A stretch of DNA of 64,000 nucleotides from Fen-999 sp041480065 (GCA_041480065.1 JBGOZF010000007.1:1-64000), one strand, 5' to 3'; positions 25,605 to 34,992 are shown, numbered from the stretch's first letter. The notes: generated by a model not told the origin, from the sequence alone. Translations and numbers: made by a program.

Positions 25605-26444
25605 ATGCCCGCCGAAACCGACCTTCTGCCGCCCATTGTGCTCACTTTTGCCGCTTCCGACCCGACCGGTGGCGCTGGCGTGCAGGCCGACATCATGACG
25701 CTGGCAAGCATGGGCTGCCATCCGCTGTCGGTGGTGACGGCCCTGACGGTGCAGGACACCACGGGTGTCGAGGCCATGCTGGCGATCGACGCCGGCTGGG
25801 TCGCCGATCAGGCGCGTGCGCTGCTGGAGGACATCCCGGTCGCGGCCTTCAAGTTCGGCATGCTCGGCAGCGTCGAAGCGATCGCCGCCATTGCCGAGAT
25901 CGTGGCCGACTACCCCGACGTACCGCTGGTATTCGATCCGGTGCTGGCCTCCGGACGCGGCGACCAGCTTGCCGACGAAGAAATGGTCGATGCCATGATC
26001 GGGCTGCTGCTGCCCCGTACGACCATCCTGACGCCCAACAGCCTCGAGGCTCGGCGCCTCGCGCTGGACGAGGAAGCCGAGGACGACGATCCGACCTTGT
26101 CGGAGTGCGCCCGGCGGCTGGTCAGTGCCGGCGCCGAGTATGTCCTGGTGACCGGCACGCACGAGAATACGCCGCAGGTGGTCAATACGCTTTATGGCGC
26201 GCGCGGCCAGATCCGCGCCGACAAATGGGATCGCTTGCCCGGCAGCTACCACGGTTCCGGTTGCACGCTGGCCGCGGCAATCGCCGCCAATCTGGCCAAT
26301 GGCCTGGACATGGAAGACGCGGTGCGCGACGCCCAGGAATATACCTGGCAGGCGTTGGCGGCCGGTTTCCGGCCCGGCATGGGCCAGTACATTCCGGACC
26401 GGTTCTTCTGGGCGCGGCAGGAGGGCGAGCCGGATGAGGAGTGA
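25605..26444 (+). CDS. thiD: Hydroxymethylpyrimidine (phosphate) kinase
   Basis: ThiD phosphorylates HMP and HMP-phosphate to HMP-pyrophosphate for thiamine synthesis. The 279-residue ribokinase-fold protein has the N-terminal FAASDPTGGAGVQAD (substrate pocket), KFGMLGS, VFDPVLASGRGD, LTPNSLEA and the catalytic GSYHGSGCTLAAAIAAN anion hole. A TAGAAT box at 25571-25576 may serve as -10. The leader before the ATG is short, with no clear Shine-Dalgarno and no sign of a TPP riboswitch. thiE starts inside its last codons (11-bp overlap). The C-terminal PGMGQYIPDRFFWA extension is common in betaproteobacterial ThiD. Confidence 0.94.
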   Translation: MPAETDLLPPIVLTFAASDPTGGAGVQADIMTLASMGCHPLSVVTALTVQDTTGVEAMLAIDAGWVADQARALLEDIPVAAFKFGMLGSVEAIAAIAEIVADYPDVPLVFDPVLASGRGDQLADEEMVDAMIGLLLPRTTILTPNSLEARRLALDEEAEDDDPTLSECARRLVSAGAEYVLVTGTHENTPQVVNTLYGARGQIRADKWDRLPGSYHGSGCTLAAAIAANLANGLDMEDAVRDAQEYTWQALAAGFRPGMGQYIPDRFFWARQEGEPDEE

Positions 26445-27078
26445 GCTGCGCGGCCTCTACGCCGTGACCCCCGACGACCGGCTGCTGGCACGCTTGTCCG
26501 CCCTGGTCGAGGCTGCGCTCGAAGGTGGCGCACGGCTGATCCAATACCGCAACAAGCAGGCACCGCCGCCGCTGCGACGGGCTCAGGCAGCAGAGTTGCT
26601 GCGCATTTGCCGTGCCTACGGGGGCAAGCTGATTATCAACGACGACGTCTGGCTGGCGATCGAGATCGGCGCCGACGGCGCCCACGTCGGACAGGGCGAT
26701 CTACCCGGGGGCGAGTTGGCAACGGCGCGCGAGGCGCTCGGACCGAAGCGCCTGCTGGGCGTTTCCTGCTACAACGATCTCGGTCGCGTTGAAGCGGCCG
26801 TGAACGCCGGCGCCGACTACATCGGTATCGGCAGCATGTTTCCCTCCGCGACCAAGCCGACCGCCGCGCGTGCTACGCTGGAAATCTTGACCGAGGCCAG
26901 GCATCGCTTCGATCTGCCGGTGGCGGCCATCGGCGGCATTAACATAGGCAACGCGTCACAGGTGATCCGCGCCGGCGCGGATATGCTGGCCGTGGTGAGC
27001 GATCTTTTCAACGCCATGGACATCCGGCGCCGGGCGGGGGAATTCCAGAAACTGTTCGAGCGATCGAGGTTGTCATGA
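26434..27078 (+). CDS. thiE: Thiamine-phosphate synthase
   Basis: ThiE joins HMP-pyrophosphate and thiazole phosphate to thiamine phosphate. It is a 214-residue TIM barrel with IQYRNKQA (pyrophosphate contact), LIINDDVWLAIEIGADGAHVGQGDLP, GVSCYNDL, DYIGIGSMFPSATKP and AIGGINIGNASQVIRAGADMLAVVS, split here for clarity and all typical. The ATG at 26434 overlaps the thiD end by 11 bp; longer frames lie within thiD. The stop overlaps the hemL start by 4 bp, making a thiD-thiE-hemL operon that links thiamine and tetrapyrrole supply. Confidence 0.95.
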   Translation: MRSELRGLYAVTPDDRLLARLSALVEAALEGGARLIQYRNKQAPPPLRRAQAAELLRICRAYGGKLIINDDVWLAIEIGADGAHVGQGDLPGGELATAREALGPKRLLGVSCYNDLGRVEAAVNAGADYIGIGSMFPSATKPTAARATLEILTEARHRFDLPVAAIGGINIGNASQVIRAGADMLAVVSDLFNAMDIRRRAGEFQKLFERSRLS

Positions 27079-28358
27079 CCCGCAACGAAGAACTTTTTGC
27101 CCGTGCCCAGAAGACCATTCCCGGTGGGGTCAATTCGCCGGTGCGCGCCTTCCGTTCCGTCGGCGGCACGCCGCGCTTCTTCACGCGCGGCGAAGGCTCC
27201 TCGGTCTGGGACGCCGATGGCAAACGCTATCTCGACTACGTCGGCTCCTGGGGCCCGCTGATCCTCGGCCACGCCGATCCGGACGTCGTGGCGGCCGTGC
27301 AGCAGGCGGCGGCCAAGGGCTTGTCTTTCGGCGCGCCGACCGAGGGCGAGGTCGAACTGGCCGAGTTGCTGGTCAGACTGGTGCCGAGCATGGACATGGT
27401 GCGGCTGGTTTCCTCGGGCACCGAGGCGACCATGAGCGCGATCCGGCTCGCGCGCGGCTTCACCGGCCGCGACCTGATCGTGAAGTTCGAGGGCTGCTAC
27501 CACGGCCATGCCGACAGTCTGCTGGTCAAGGCCGGCTCGGGTGCGCTCACTTTCGGCAATCCTTCGTCGGAGGGCGTGCCGCCGGATCTGGCCCGGGACA
27601 CCCTGGTGCTCGGCTACAACGAGCCCCACGAACTGGCGCGCGTTTTCCATGAGCGCGGGCGCGACATCGCCTGCATCATCGTTGAGCCGGTCGCCGGAAA
27701 TATGAACCTGATCGCGCCGCGCCCGGAGTTTCTGACCGCGCTGCGCAAGCTCTGCGACCAGCATGGCGCGCTGCTGATTTTCGACGAGGTGATGACGGGT
27801 TTCCGGGTCGCCCTGGAGAGTGCCCAAGGCCTTTACGGCATCACGCCGGACCTGTCGACCTTCGGCAAGGTGGTCGGTGGCGGCATGCCGCTGGGCGCGT
27901 TTGGCGGCCGGCGCGAGATCATGGCCAAGATTGCACCCCTGGGCCCCGTCTATCAGGCGGGTACGCTTTCGGGCAATCCGCTTTCGGTCGCCGCTGGCTT
28001 GGCGACGCTGAAGAAGATCCAGGCCAAGGGATTCTACGAGTCGCTTGCCGCCAAGACCCGGGCGCTGACCTCCGGGCTGGTTGCCGCTGCGGCACGAAAG
28101 GGCATCACGTTTTCGGCCCAGTCCGTCGGCGGCATGTTCGGCCTCTACTTTGCCGCCGAGTGCCCCTCGACCTATGCCGAAGTCATGGCTGCGGACAAGG
28201 CGGCCTTCAATCGATTTTTCCATGCGATGTTGGAAAAGGGCGTCTATCTTGCGCCATCGGCCTTCGAGGCCGGTTTCGTTTCAATTGCGCATAGCGAAGC
28301 CGACATCGCCGCAACAGTGGCGGCGGCCGAAGCCGTATTCGGCGAGATGTCCGCCTAG
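27075..28358 (+). CDS. hemL: Glutamate-1-semialdehyde 2,1-aminomutase
   Basis: HemL converts glutamate-1-semialdehyde to 5-aminolevulinate, the C5 route to haem. The 427-residue PLP enzyme is of full family length. The internal aldimine lysine is Lys265 in STFGKVVGGGMPLGAFGG. FDEVMTGFRV binds the cofactor ring, and SSGTEATMSAIRLAR and GCYHGHADSLLVKAGSG are conserved. It is translationally coupled to thiE (ATGA). Its end overlaps the convergent cytochrome c4 gene by 4 bp, so no separate terminator fits between them. Confidence 0.97.
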   Translation: MTRNEELFARAQKTIPGGVNSPVRAFRSVGGTPRFFTRGEGSSVWDADGKRYLDYVGSWGPLILGHADPDVVAAVQQAAAKGLSFGAPTEGEVELAELLVRLVPSMDMVRLVSSGTEATMSAIRLARGFTGRDLIVKFEGCYHGHADSLLVKAGSGALTFGNPSSEGVPPDLARDTLVLGYNEPHELARVFHERGRDIACIIVEPVAGNMNLIAPRPEFLTALRKLCDQHGALLIFDEVMTGFRVALESAQGLYGITPDLSTFGKVVGGGMPLGAFGGRREIMAKIAPLGPVYQAGTLSGNPLSVAAGLATLKKIQAKGFYESLAAKTRALTSGLVAAAARKGITFSAQSVGGMFGLYFAAECPSTYAEVMAADKAAFNRFFHAMLEKGVYLAPSAFEAGFVSIAHSEADIAATVAAAEAVFGEMSA

Positions 28359-28990
28359 CGCATACTCGACAGGAAGTCGGCGACGGCCTTGATGTCCTCG
28401 TTCTTGAGGGCTGCCGTCATGGCCAGCATCTCGGGTTCCATGCGGGTGCCGGTGCGGTCGCGGTAGCGCGTCAGCGACTTGATCAGGTAGGTATTCTGCT
28501 GGCCGGCCAGGCGCGGGAAGCGCTCGCTGCCGCGTCCCTGATCACCGTGGCAGCGGAAGCAAACCCGCTGATACAGAGCACGTCCGGCTTCGTTCGGCGG
28601 CGCCGAACTCGACGGGGTCACCTGCATCGACGAGTAATAAACGACAACGTTCACGCGATCACTGTCGCTCAGGAGCTTGATCGCGGGCTCCATCCAAGGG
28701 TCCTTCCGTTCGCCGGTGTAGAACTTGTGCACCTGGTTGAGCAGATAGATGGGATTCTGTCCGGCCAGATTGGGCACTTCGGCCTGCTTGCTGTTGCCAT
28801 CGGGGCCATGGCAGTTGGCGCAGAAGGAAGCGATCTTCCTGCCCGCTTCAGCGGCCGATGAACGGGCCGCCGTATCGGCCAATGTGGCCTTCAGGCGATC
28901 AACCGATTGCGCCCAGACCATCGGCGCGGCGCAAGCGAAGAGCACGGAGACCAATATCCCCTTCGCCCCGGCGTTCAATGTCATGTTCAT
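28355..28990 (-). CDS. Cytochrome c4-type dihaem cytochrome
   Basis: This 211-residue periplasmic dihaem cytochrome c probably passes electrons to a terminal oxidase. It starts with a Sec signal peptide (residues 1-28, ending PMVWAQ). The haem sites are CANCHG (Cys57, Cys60, His61) and CFRCHG (Cys144, Cys147, His148), one in each of two homologous halves. Axial methionines are likely in DPWMEPAIKLL and TRMEPEMLAM. The ATG at 28990 is preferred; the longer frame adds 76 residues that would put the signal peptide inside the protein. The 224 bp before the next gene (28991-29214) show no recognisable feature. Confidence 0.93.
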   Translation of the reverse strand: MNMTLNAGAKGILVSVLFACAAPMVWAQSVDRLKATLADTAARSSAAEAGRKIASFCANCHGPDGNSKQAEVPNLAGQNPIYLLNQVHKFYTGERKDPWMEPAIKLLSDSDRVNVVVYYSSMQVTPSSSAPPNEAGRALYQRVCFRCHGDQGRGSERFPRLAGQQNTYLIKSLTRYRDRTGTRMEPEMLAMTAALKNEDIKAVADFLSSMR

Positions 28991-29214
28991 TTTCCGATCC
29001 CCTGAATATTCAGCGGTGCCGTTAACTTTACCAAATTGGGCCAACCACTTGCTAACGATTGTTGCAGTTATGTCGAACTTTACTGTTGAGAAAACCACAG
29101 TTTTGCTGCCGCAATCATCCTCTTCTACGAAAGATACACAAGGGAACGACGGCCGACACGGCCATGAAGGGGGGCGAAAATGCTGCCCTGCGGAAGGAAG
29201 AGGATTCGCGGTGC

Positions 29215-30588
29215 TCAAGCCGACTTCATCGAGCCCTTGACTTCAAGGGCTCGTTTGGCCTCCCGGGCCTCGAAGAACTTCAGGACATGGTAGGTCGCCC
29301 AGCCGATGACTCCGGATGCGATCAGGAAGCCGCCGTAGGCGACGGGCCAGTCGATATCGAAAGTTCCTTTGGTCATCATCGAGAACTCGGACATGCCGCC
29401 GATGCCGGCGAGGATGTTGATCGGCATGAAGATGACGCTGAGGCTGGTCAGCTTCGACACGCGCTTGTTCTGGTTGATGTTGATGAAGCCTACCGTGGCA
29501 TCCATCAGGAAGTTGATCTTGCCGAACAGGAAGGTGGTGTGGCCGTCAAGGGACTCTATGTCGCGCATGATCTGGCGCGCTTCGTCCTGTTGCTGGACGG
29601 ACAGGGACTTGCCTCGCATCAGAAATGAAAGCGCGCGCCGGGTGTCGAGGACATTGCGACGGATGCGTCCGTTCAGGTCTTCGCCGCGGGCGATTTCGGA
29701 CAGGATCTGTGCCGCCGCGTCGTCGGTCACGCGCGGATTCAGCACGCTCCTGCCGACAGTCTCGAGATCGGCGTACACGTCCTCCAGCGCGTCGGCGGAG
29801 TATTCGGCGTCGGCGGCGTAAAGGTCGAGCAGGACGTCCTTGCCTTCGGTGACGTAGCCCGGCTGGGTGCGCGCGCGCAGCCGTTGCAGGCGGAAGACCG
29901 GCAGTTCCTCCTGGCGCACCGAGAACAGGATGTCATTGTGCAGGATGAAGGCCACTGCGACGTTGCGCGCCTCGTCGTCGGTGTCGAGCAGGAAGTCGGA
30001 ATGCAGGTGGATTTCGCCGTTGTCCTCGACATAGAAGCGGGCACTGGCTTCGAGGTCGGTGAGGCTGTCCGGGTCGGGCAGTTCGAGACCGAAGAATTCG
30101 CCGACCCAGTAGCGCATTTCCGCGGACGGCGCCACCAGGTCTACCCAGATCGGTTTGATATTGGCCAGACCGGCCCTGTTCGCCACCTGCACCTGGCGCA
30201 AGCGGCCGTTGTGGAGTTCGAAGGCATTGAGCGAAGCCTTGTCGGTCGGGCGCCGGGTGGCGTTGACCAGTTCCTCGCGAATATCGTCCAGCAGCAGCAG
30301 GAGGATGGCGTCGTGGCGGTTTTCGCTGACTTCATTCCAGGCCAGCAGGCGATCCTCGGGCGACAGGGCCTTGAGTATGCGAGCGATATCGACTGCGTCG
30401 AGGCGGCCTAGCAGCTTGGCCAGTTCGGCGAGATTCTGCTTGTGCACCAGATTCTCGATCAGCCCGTGCTTGGGCATCTCCTGGCGATTCACCAGGCTTT
30501 CCACAAGCCGGTTGCGGGACAGGAGGCGCTGCACCTCGTTGAGATGCTCGGTCAACCGGTCGAATTCCGGAGTGGGTGCCTGGCTCAC
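29215..30588 (-). CDS. CorA-like divalent cation transporter with MgtE_N-type N-terminus
   Basis: This 457-residue inner-membrane protein has a fused architecture. Residues about 40-115 (HKQNLAELAKLLGRLD, LSPEDRLLAWNEV) look like the MgtE N domain. The rest is a CorA/ZntB-like funnel with two C-terminal membrane helices. The pore signature that is YGMN in CorA reads GGMSEF here, so the tyrosine and asparagine are replaced. This could change ion selectivity or mean a non-magnesium role. The start is a GTG at 30588 preceded by GAGGAA; an upstream TTG (30618) is less likely. It ends 224 bp before the cytochrome c4 start and follows mtgA by 40 bp. Confidence 0.85.
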   Translation of the reverse strand: MSQAPTPEFDRLTEHLNEVQRLLSRNRLVESLVNRQEMPKHGLIENLVHKQNLAELAKLLGRLDAVDIARILKALSPEDRLLAWNEVSENRHDAILLLLLDDIREELVNATRRPTDKASLNAFELHNGRLRQVQVANRAGLANIKPIWVDLVAPSAEMRYWVGEFFGLELPDPDSLTDLEASARFYVEDNGEIHLHSDFLLDTDDEARNVAVAFILHNDILFSVRQEELPVFRLQRLRARTQPGYVTEGKDVLLDLYAADAEYSADALEDVYADLETVGRSVLNPRVTDDAAAQILSEIARGEDLNGRIRRNVLDTRRALSFLMRGKSLSVQQQDEARQIMRDIESLDGHTTFLFGKINFLMDATVGFININQNKRVSKLTSLSVIFMPINILAGIGGMSEFSMMTKGTFDIDWPVAYGGFLIASGVIGWATYHVLKFFEAREAKRALEVKGSMKSA

Positions 30589-30628
30589 ATCTTCCTCGCC
30601 GCCTGTATAGCCGCACAATTGTAATCGA

Positions 30629-31324
30629 TCACGGCACCTCGGCGTCTTGCATCCGTGCCAGGATCAGGCGCGTGCGGCCATTGACGTAGGCCGAATACGG
30701 GTTCTTCTCGTAGCGGCGGGGTGCCGGCAACATGACGGCGAGGCGGGCGGCCTGTTCGGCCGACAAACTGCCGGCGCCAATGTTGTAGTAGCGCCGGGCG
30801 GCCGCTTCCGCCCCGAAAATGCCCTCGCCCCACTCGACCGAATTCAGATAGACCTCGAGGATGCGGCGCTTGTCCCAAACCAGTTCCAGCCAGACCGTGA
30901 TGACCGCCTCCTGGGCCTTGCGCCAGGGTGTCTTGCTGGCCGAGAGGAAGAGATTCTTTGCCAGTTGCTGGGAAATCGTCGAGCCGCCCGCTACCACCTT
31001 GCCTTTCTTCTGGTTCTTCTCGATGGCCTTCTGCATGCCTTCCCAGTCGAAGCCCTCGTGGTCGACGAACTTGTCGTCTTCGGCCGCGACCACCGCGCGC
31101 TTGAGTTGCAGGGAGACGCGGTCATAGGCCACCCAGTTGTGCTTCAGCATCGCCTCCGGGTTCCTTTCCCGGAGTTGTTGCAGGCGATGGTTCATGAACG
31201 CGGTCATGTCCGGGTCGAAATAGCGCCACCAGACGACCCAGGCGAAATACCAGCCCTGCCACAGAATGCCGAGCAACAGCAGCGCGAGCAGCACGCGCCG
31301 CAACAGCGTTCCTGCCCGGCTCAT
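30629..31324 (-). CDS. mtgA: Monofunctional biosynthetic peptidoglycan transglycosylase
   Basis: MtgA polymerises lipid II into glycan strands at the outer face of the inner membrane. The 231-residue protein has one N-terminal membrane anchor (VLLALLLLGILWQGWYFAWV) and a GT51 domain. GT51 motifs are AAEDDKFVDHEGFDW (catalytic Glu), GGSTISQQLAKNLFL, RKAQEAVITVWLEL and ILEVYLNSVEWGEGIFG. There is no transpeptidase domain. The ATG at 31324 overlaps the aroE stop in ATGA. The aroE-mtgA pair is common in Beta- and Gammaproteobacteria. Confidence 0.96.
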   Translation of the reverse strand: MSRAGTLLRRVLLALLLLGILWQGWYFAWVVWWRYFDPDMTAFMNHRLQQLRERNPEAMLKHNWVAYDRVSLQLKRAVVAAEDDKFVDHEGFDWEGMQKAIEKNQKKGKVVAGGSTISQQLAKNLFLSASKTPWRKAQEAVITVWLELVWDKRRILEVYLNSVEWGEGIFGAEAAARRYYNIGAGSLSAEQAARLAVMLPAPRRYEKNPYSAYVNGRTRLILARMQDAEVP

Positions 31325-32121
31325 GCCCGCCGCAATTCCGCAAGAACCGGCCCGGTTTCCGGCCGGATGCCGCGCCAAACGAAGAAAGCCTCGGCGGCCT
31401 GCTCGACCAGCATGCCGAGACCATCGGCGGCAATTGCGCCGGCTGCCTGCGCCTGCGCAATGAATGGGGTGTTCCTGCCGTACACCATGTCGTAGGCGAG
31501 GCAGCCCGGGGCGAAGATGCCGTCCGGCAGTGGCAAGCGAGCATCGTCAAGACCCGCCGAGGTGGCATTGACGACCAGATCGAAGGGTTGTCCGGCCAGC
31601 GCCGCGAAGCCGCTGCCGGTGGTGCCAGCGAATGCGGCCGCGAGTCGCGACGCCTTTTCCGTCGTCCGATTCGCAATGACGAGACGCTCGGGCGATTCAT
31701 TCAACAGCGGCAGGACGACGCCTCGGGCAGCACCGCCAGCGCCCAGCAGCAGCACCCGTCGTCCGCGAATCGAGATCCCGAGATTGGCGACGAGATCGTG
31801 CACCAGCCCGGCGCCGTCCGTGTTGTCGCCCTGAATGCCGTGCCGGTCGAAGCTGAGGGTGTTGACTGCTCCGGCCGCCTGCGCCCGGGCGGAGAGCTGC
31901 GTCGCGAGCGCGAAGGCTTCCTCCTTGAACGGTACCGTCACGTTGGCCCCGCGGCCGCCAGAGGCGGCAAAGGCGCCGACGGCTGCCGCGAACCCGTCGA
32001 ACGGCGTCAGCAGTGCCTCATAGCTCATGTCCTGCCCGGTCTGGGCCGCAAACAGGGCGTGGATCCGCGGTGACCTGGAGTGGGCGACCGGATTCCCGAA
32101 CACCGCGTAGCGGTCGGTCAC
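31321..32121 (-). CDS. aroE: Shikimate dehydrogenase
   Basis: AroE reduces 3-dehydroshikimate to shikimate with NADPH in the aromatic amino acid pathway. Conserved parts are the shikimate-binding GNPVAHSRSP, NVTVPFKEEA (catalytic Lys), GDNTDGAGLVHDL, the NADP loop LLLGAGGAARGVV and NATSAGL. The start is uncertain. I use a GTG at 32121 (VTDRYAVFGNP), which matches family N-termini and has AGG seven bases upstream, giving 266 residues. Alternatives are a TTG at 32157 overlapping the preceding stop and a GTG at 32148. It lies between the TonB-like gene and mtgA, overlapping mtgA by 4 bp. Confidence 0.93.
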   Translation of the reverse strand: MTDRYAVFGNPVAHSRSPRIHALFAAQTGQDMSYEALLTPFDGFAAAVGAFAASGGRGANVTVPFKEEAFALATQLSARAQAAGAVNTLSFDRHGIQGDNTDGAGLVHDLVANLGISIRGRRVLLLGAGGAARGVVLPLLNESPERLVIANRTTEKASRLAAAFAGTTGSGFAALAGQPFDLVVNATSAGLDDARLPLPDGIFAPGCLAYDMVYGRNTPFIAQAQAAGAIAADGLGMLVEQAAEAFFVWRGIRPETGPVLAELRRA

Positions 32122-32153
32122 TTTGGCGCCTGTGGCGGGATCATTCACGAACC

Positions 32154-33041
32154 TCAATCGGCCTGTAGCCGGTCCGAGGTCGTGAAGGACCAGGTGCGTG
32201 TGATTTCGAGGACGTCGGTGTCACGGCGTACCGCTTCCGGAAAGGCCGAGTAGGGCGCCGCCATCTCGACGATGCGGCGGGCCGCGTCATCAAGCACTTT
32301 CTGTCCGGAGGAGCGATTCAGTTCGACCCGGTCGAGGCTGCCGTCGCTCTTGATGATCACCGTCAGCACCAGGTTGCCGTAATGCCTGCCCTTGGCGGCC
32401 TCGGGGTAGTTGAGGTTGCCGATGCGCTCGACCTTCTGGCGCCAGTCCTCGACATACTGCGCGAACCGGTATTCCTCGACGCGGGCGCCGATGAACTTCT
32501 TGCGCGGCCGGCGGTTGTACTCCTCAACGTTGCGGGCGATCTGCCCTTCCAGGCGCGCGAGGTTGATGGCTGCGGTGGCCATGTCCAGGCCGGACGTGGT
32601 CGAGATCGTCGTCGGCGTCGTCTCGTTGCTGCGCGAGTCGGCACCGAGCGACTTCCTGCTCGTTAGGGAAGTCAGAATCTGCTGCTGCCGCACCTCCAGT
32701 TCGGCGACGCGCTTCTGGGCTTCGAGCAGATCCGTGCCTTCCTGGGTTCTTGGCGATACGGGTAACGGCGTCTTCAGCCGCCGATCCTCGTCGGTGTTGC
32801 CACCGCCGTCAAGGTTGGTCTGGGCCTTGGCTTGCGCGTGCTCGGGCCTGTGGGCGCTCTTGCTGTTGACCAGGATGACGTCGAGCGCGCGTTCCGTTGC
32901 CCTGCCGAGGGCCTCGGGCAGCTTGAAATGAATCGACAGCACGATCGCATGAATTGCCAGTGACAACGCCAGCGCAATCGTCAGATTGCGCTGAGAAGGC
33001 GCCATCTCGGCAAGATCGGCGGACGAAGCCAGGGCAGGCAT
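32154..33041 (-). CDS. TonB-family energy transducer
   Basis: This 295-residue inner-membrane protein of the TonB type has an N-terminal anchor (LTIALALSLAIHAIVLSIHF, about residues 19-38), a polar linker with a Glu/Gln-rich likely coiled-coil stretch (LEAQKRVAELEVRQQQIL), and a C-terminal TonB domain (YPEAAKGRHYGNLVLTVII, DDAARRIVEMAAPYSAFP). It would pass proton-motive energy to outer-membrane receptors or another partner. No exbB/exbD or receptor gene is adjacent. The linker is not proline-rich, unlike classic TonB. The ATG at 33041 lies 11 bp after the upstream exonuclease stop; a TTG at 33050 is possible. Confidence 0.85.
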   Translation of the reverse strand: MPALASSADLAEMAPSQRNLTIALALSLAIHAIVLSIHFKLPEALGRATERALDVILVNSKSAHRPEHAQAKAQTNLDGGGNTDEDRRLKTPLPVSPRTQEGTDLLEAQKRVAELEVRQQQILTSLTSRKSLGADSRSNETTPTTISTTSGLDMATAAINLARLEGQIARNVEEYNRRPRKKFIGARVEEYRFAQYVEDWRQKVERIGNLNYPEAAKGRHYGNLVLTVIIKSDGSLDRVELNRSSGQKVLDDAARRIVEMAAPYSAFPEAVRRDTDVLEITRTWSFTTSDRLQAD

Positions 33042-33052
33042 AACAGCCAATT

Positions 33053-34960
33053 TTACTCCCCGGTTTCCTCATCACCGAAAGCGTCGTCAGACGCCTCAAG
33101 GGGCAGCAGTTCGACGTATCGGGCTCGGCACTCGGCGGCCAGCAGATCGACCTCCTCGATCACCAGCCGTACCCGCGCGCCGCGATCGAGGGCGGGCAGC
33201 GAGGGCACCCTCAATACCAGCGGCAACCGCTCCAGGCGGACCAGACTCTCGCGCAGCACCCGGGCCGCCGTCGTCGTCTCGGCTTCCTGGCGCAGCCAGC
33301 GCAGGCACCAATAGCGCTCCATGCCGCGCTGGAACTCGGCGTAAGCGGCATAGGTCAGTTCGAAATCGCGCAGCGCCGCCAGGAATTCGGCCGACTTGGC
33401 CGTGAAGGGCGGCGTTTCGCGCCCGAGGTGGGCAAGCAACTGCCATTGATTGACCAGATCCACATAGCGACGCAGAGGCGACGACGACCAGGCATAGCAA
33501 TCGACGCCGAGGCCCTCGTGCGCCGCCGCCGCCGTGGTCATGCGCACCTTGCCTACAGTTTGTGCGCGATAGAGCGCGGCCACGCCGGCATCGCGCAGCA
33601 GCGCGCCCCAAGTGGCGTTGGCGACGATCATCAACTCCGCGACCAGCTTGTCGAGGGGCGAACCGCGCGGGCGCTCGACGATCTCGACCCGGCCCGGGCC
33701 ATCGGCCGTCGCCGCCGTCCAATCCACCGCAAAGCTGTACTCCTTGCGCTGCTGCGTCGTCGAGGCCTTGCCGCGGCCGGCTTCGAGCACGGTGGCCAGT
33801 TCCCACAAGCGCTTCAGTTCGTCGCGGAAGGGGAACTCCGACAGGCCATCGGCGAGCGTTTGTTCGTTGAACACCGGTTCGACGTCGTGATGGCGCAGAT
33901 TGGCCGCCACCGGCACGCATTCGATGCGGCTATCGGTCGCCGTGATGGAGAGGTCGGCTGCGACGTCGAGGTAAAGGGATACGGCCGGCACCACCTTGCC
34001 CGCCCCGAGCGTGAAGCGCTCGACCACCGCATCGGGCAGCATGGTGATCTTGCGGCCGGGCATATACACGGTGGACAGCCGGCCGCGGGCGATGCCGCCC
34101 AGATCCGAATCCGGCGCGATGCCGAGGCCCGGCGCAGCGATGTGAATGCCCACCCGCATGCCGCCGTCGCCACGGACAGCGACCGAAAAGGCGTCGTCGA
34201 TTTCCGTTGTCTGGGCATCGTCGATCGAAAAGGCGCGCACGCCGGCGACAGGCAAGTTCCCGGTCTCGACCGGTGCGGCGTGACCGGGGAAATCGGTACC
34301 GTGGGCGAAGTACTCGAAGAGAAAGCGGCCCAGGTGGTAGTCGTGGGTATCGGGGATCGCGCCGCAGCGGGCGAGCAAGGCCACCGCCGACTGGCCGGTC
34401 TGGGCGCAGGCCCCTTCCAGGGCTTTCGTCTCAGGCCGGTTGCGATCGGGCTTGTACAGGAGTTCACGCAGCATGGGCGGGAATTCGGCGGGCAGCGTGC
34501 CGGCGGCGAGTTCGGCGACCATGCGCTCGATGGCCAGCGCCTGCAGTCGCTTCTTTTCGAGGCCGGCCAGGGCCGCCTGCAGGATCTCCGGCGGCGCCTT
34601 CCTGAACCGCCCCTTGCCCTTGCGATGGAAATACATCGGCGCCGAATGGAGCCGCAGCAGGACGGCCGTCGCTTCGACCGCCGCCGGCTTGTGCCCGGCA
34701 TAGTCCGCAGCCAGGTCCTCGAAGCCGAACTCGGTGTCCGGGCAGGCCTGCCAGAGAAAGTCGATGTCGATTTCCCCCGCGTCCCGCTCGGCGCGCTCGA
34801 CAAGTTCGCCCGGCGTCGGCTCCGCGAAGCGCAGCACGACGTTGGCGGCCTTCACCTTCGAGCGCTTGCCCGAGGCGAGTTCCACCTGCAATGAGGTGTT
34901 GTTATCGGCGAGCACGGTGCCGGCTTTGAAGGCGCCGTCCTCTTCAAACAGGACATTCAT
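33053..34960 (-). CDS. RNase II/R-family 3'-5' exoribonuclease
   Basis: This 635-residue RNB-domain protein probably degrades RNA processively from the 3' end in the cytoplasm. The catalytic aspartates are in FSIDDAQTTEIDDAFSV, the RNB hallmark. HIAAPGLGI, GRLSTVYMPGRKITMLP and YAWSSSPLRRYVDLVNQWQ follow. A short N-terminal OB-like region (FKAGTVLADNNTSLQVEL) and a C-terminal S1-like remnant frame the RNB domain. The ATG at 34960 (MNVLFEEDG) is used; the longer frame adds 40 residues across the upstream esterase gene. No clear Shine-Dalgarno is visible. It belongs to the subgroup common in Betaproteobacteria rather than to canonical E. coli rnb or rnr. Confidence 0.9.
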   Translation of the reverse strand: MNVLFEEDGAFKAGTVLADNNTSLQVELASGKRSKVKAANVVLRFAEPTPGELVERAERDAGEIDIDFLWQACPDTEFGFEDLAADYAGHKPAAVEATAVLLRLHSAPMYFHRKGKGRFRKAPPEILQAALAGLEKKRLQALAIERMVAELAAGTLPAEFPPMLRELLYKPDRNRPETKALEGACAQTGQSAVALLARCGAIPDTHDYHLGRFLFEYFAHGTDFPGHAAPVETGNLPVAGVRAFSIDDAQTTEIDDAFSVAVRGDGGMRVGIHIAAPGLGIAPDSDLGGIARGRLSTVYMPGRKITMLPDAVVERFTLGAGKVVPAVSLYLDVAADLSITATDSRIECVPVAANLRHHDVEPVFNEQTLADGLSEFPFRDELKRLWELATVLEAGRGKASTTQQRKEYSFAVDWTAATADGPGRVEIVERPRGSPLDKLVAELMIVANATWGALLRDAGVAALYRAQTVGKVRMTTAAAAHEGLGVDCYAWSSSPLRRYVDLVNQWQLLAHLGRETPPFTAKSAEFLAALRDFELTYAAYAEFQRGMERYWCLRWLRQEAETTTAARVLRESLVRLERLPLVLRVPSLPALDRGARVRLVIEEVDLLAAECRARYVELLPLEASDDAFGDEETGE

Positions 34961-34992
34961 GGGGAGCGAAAGGGGGTGGGAAGCGGAGGAAA

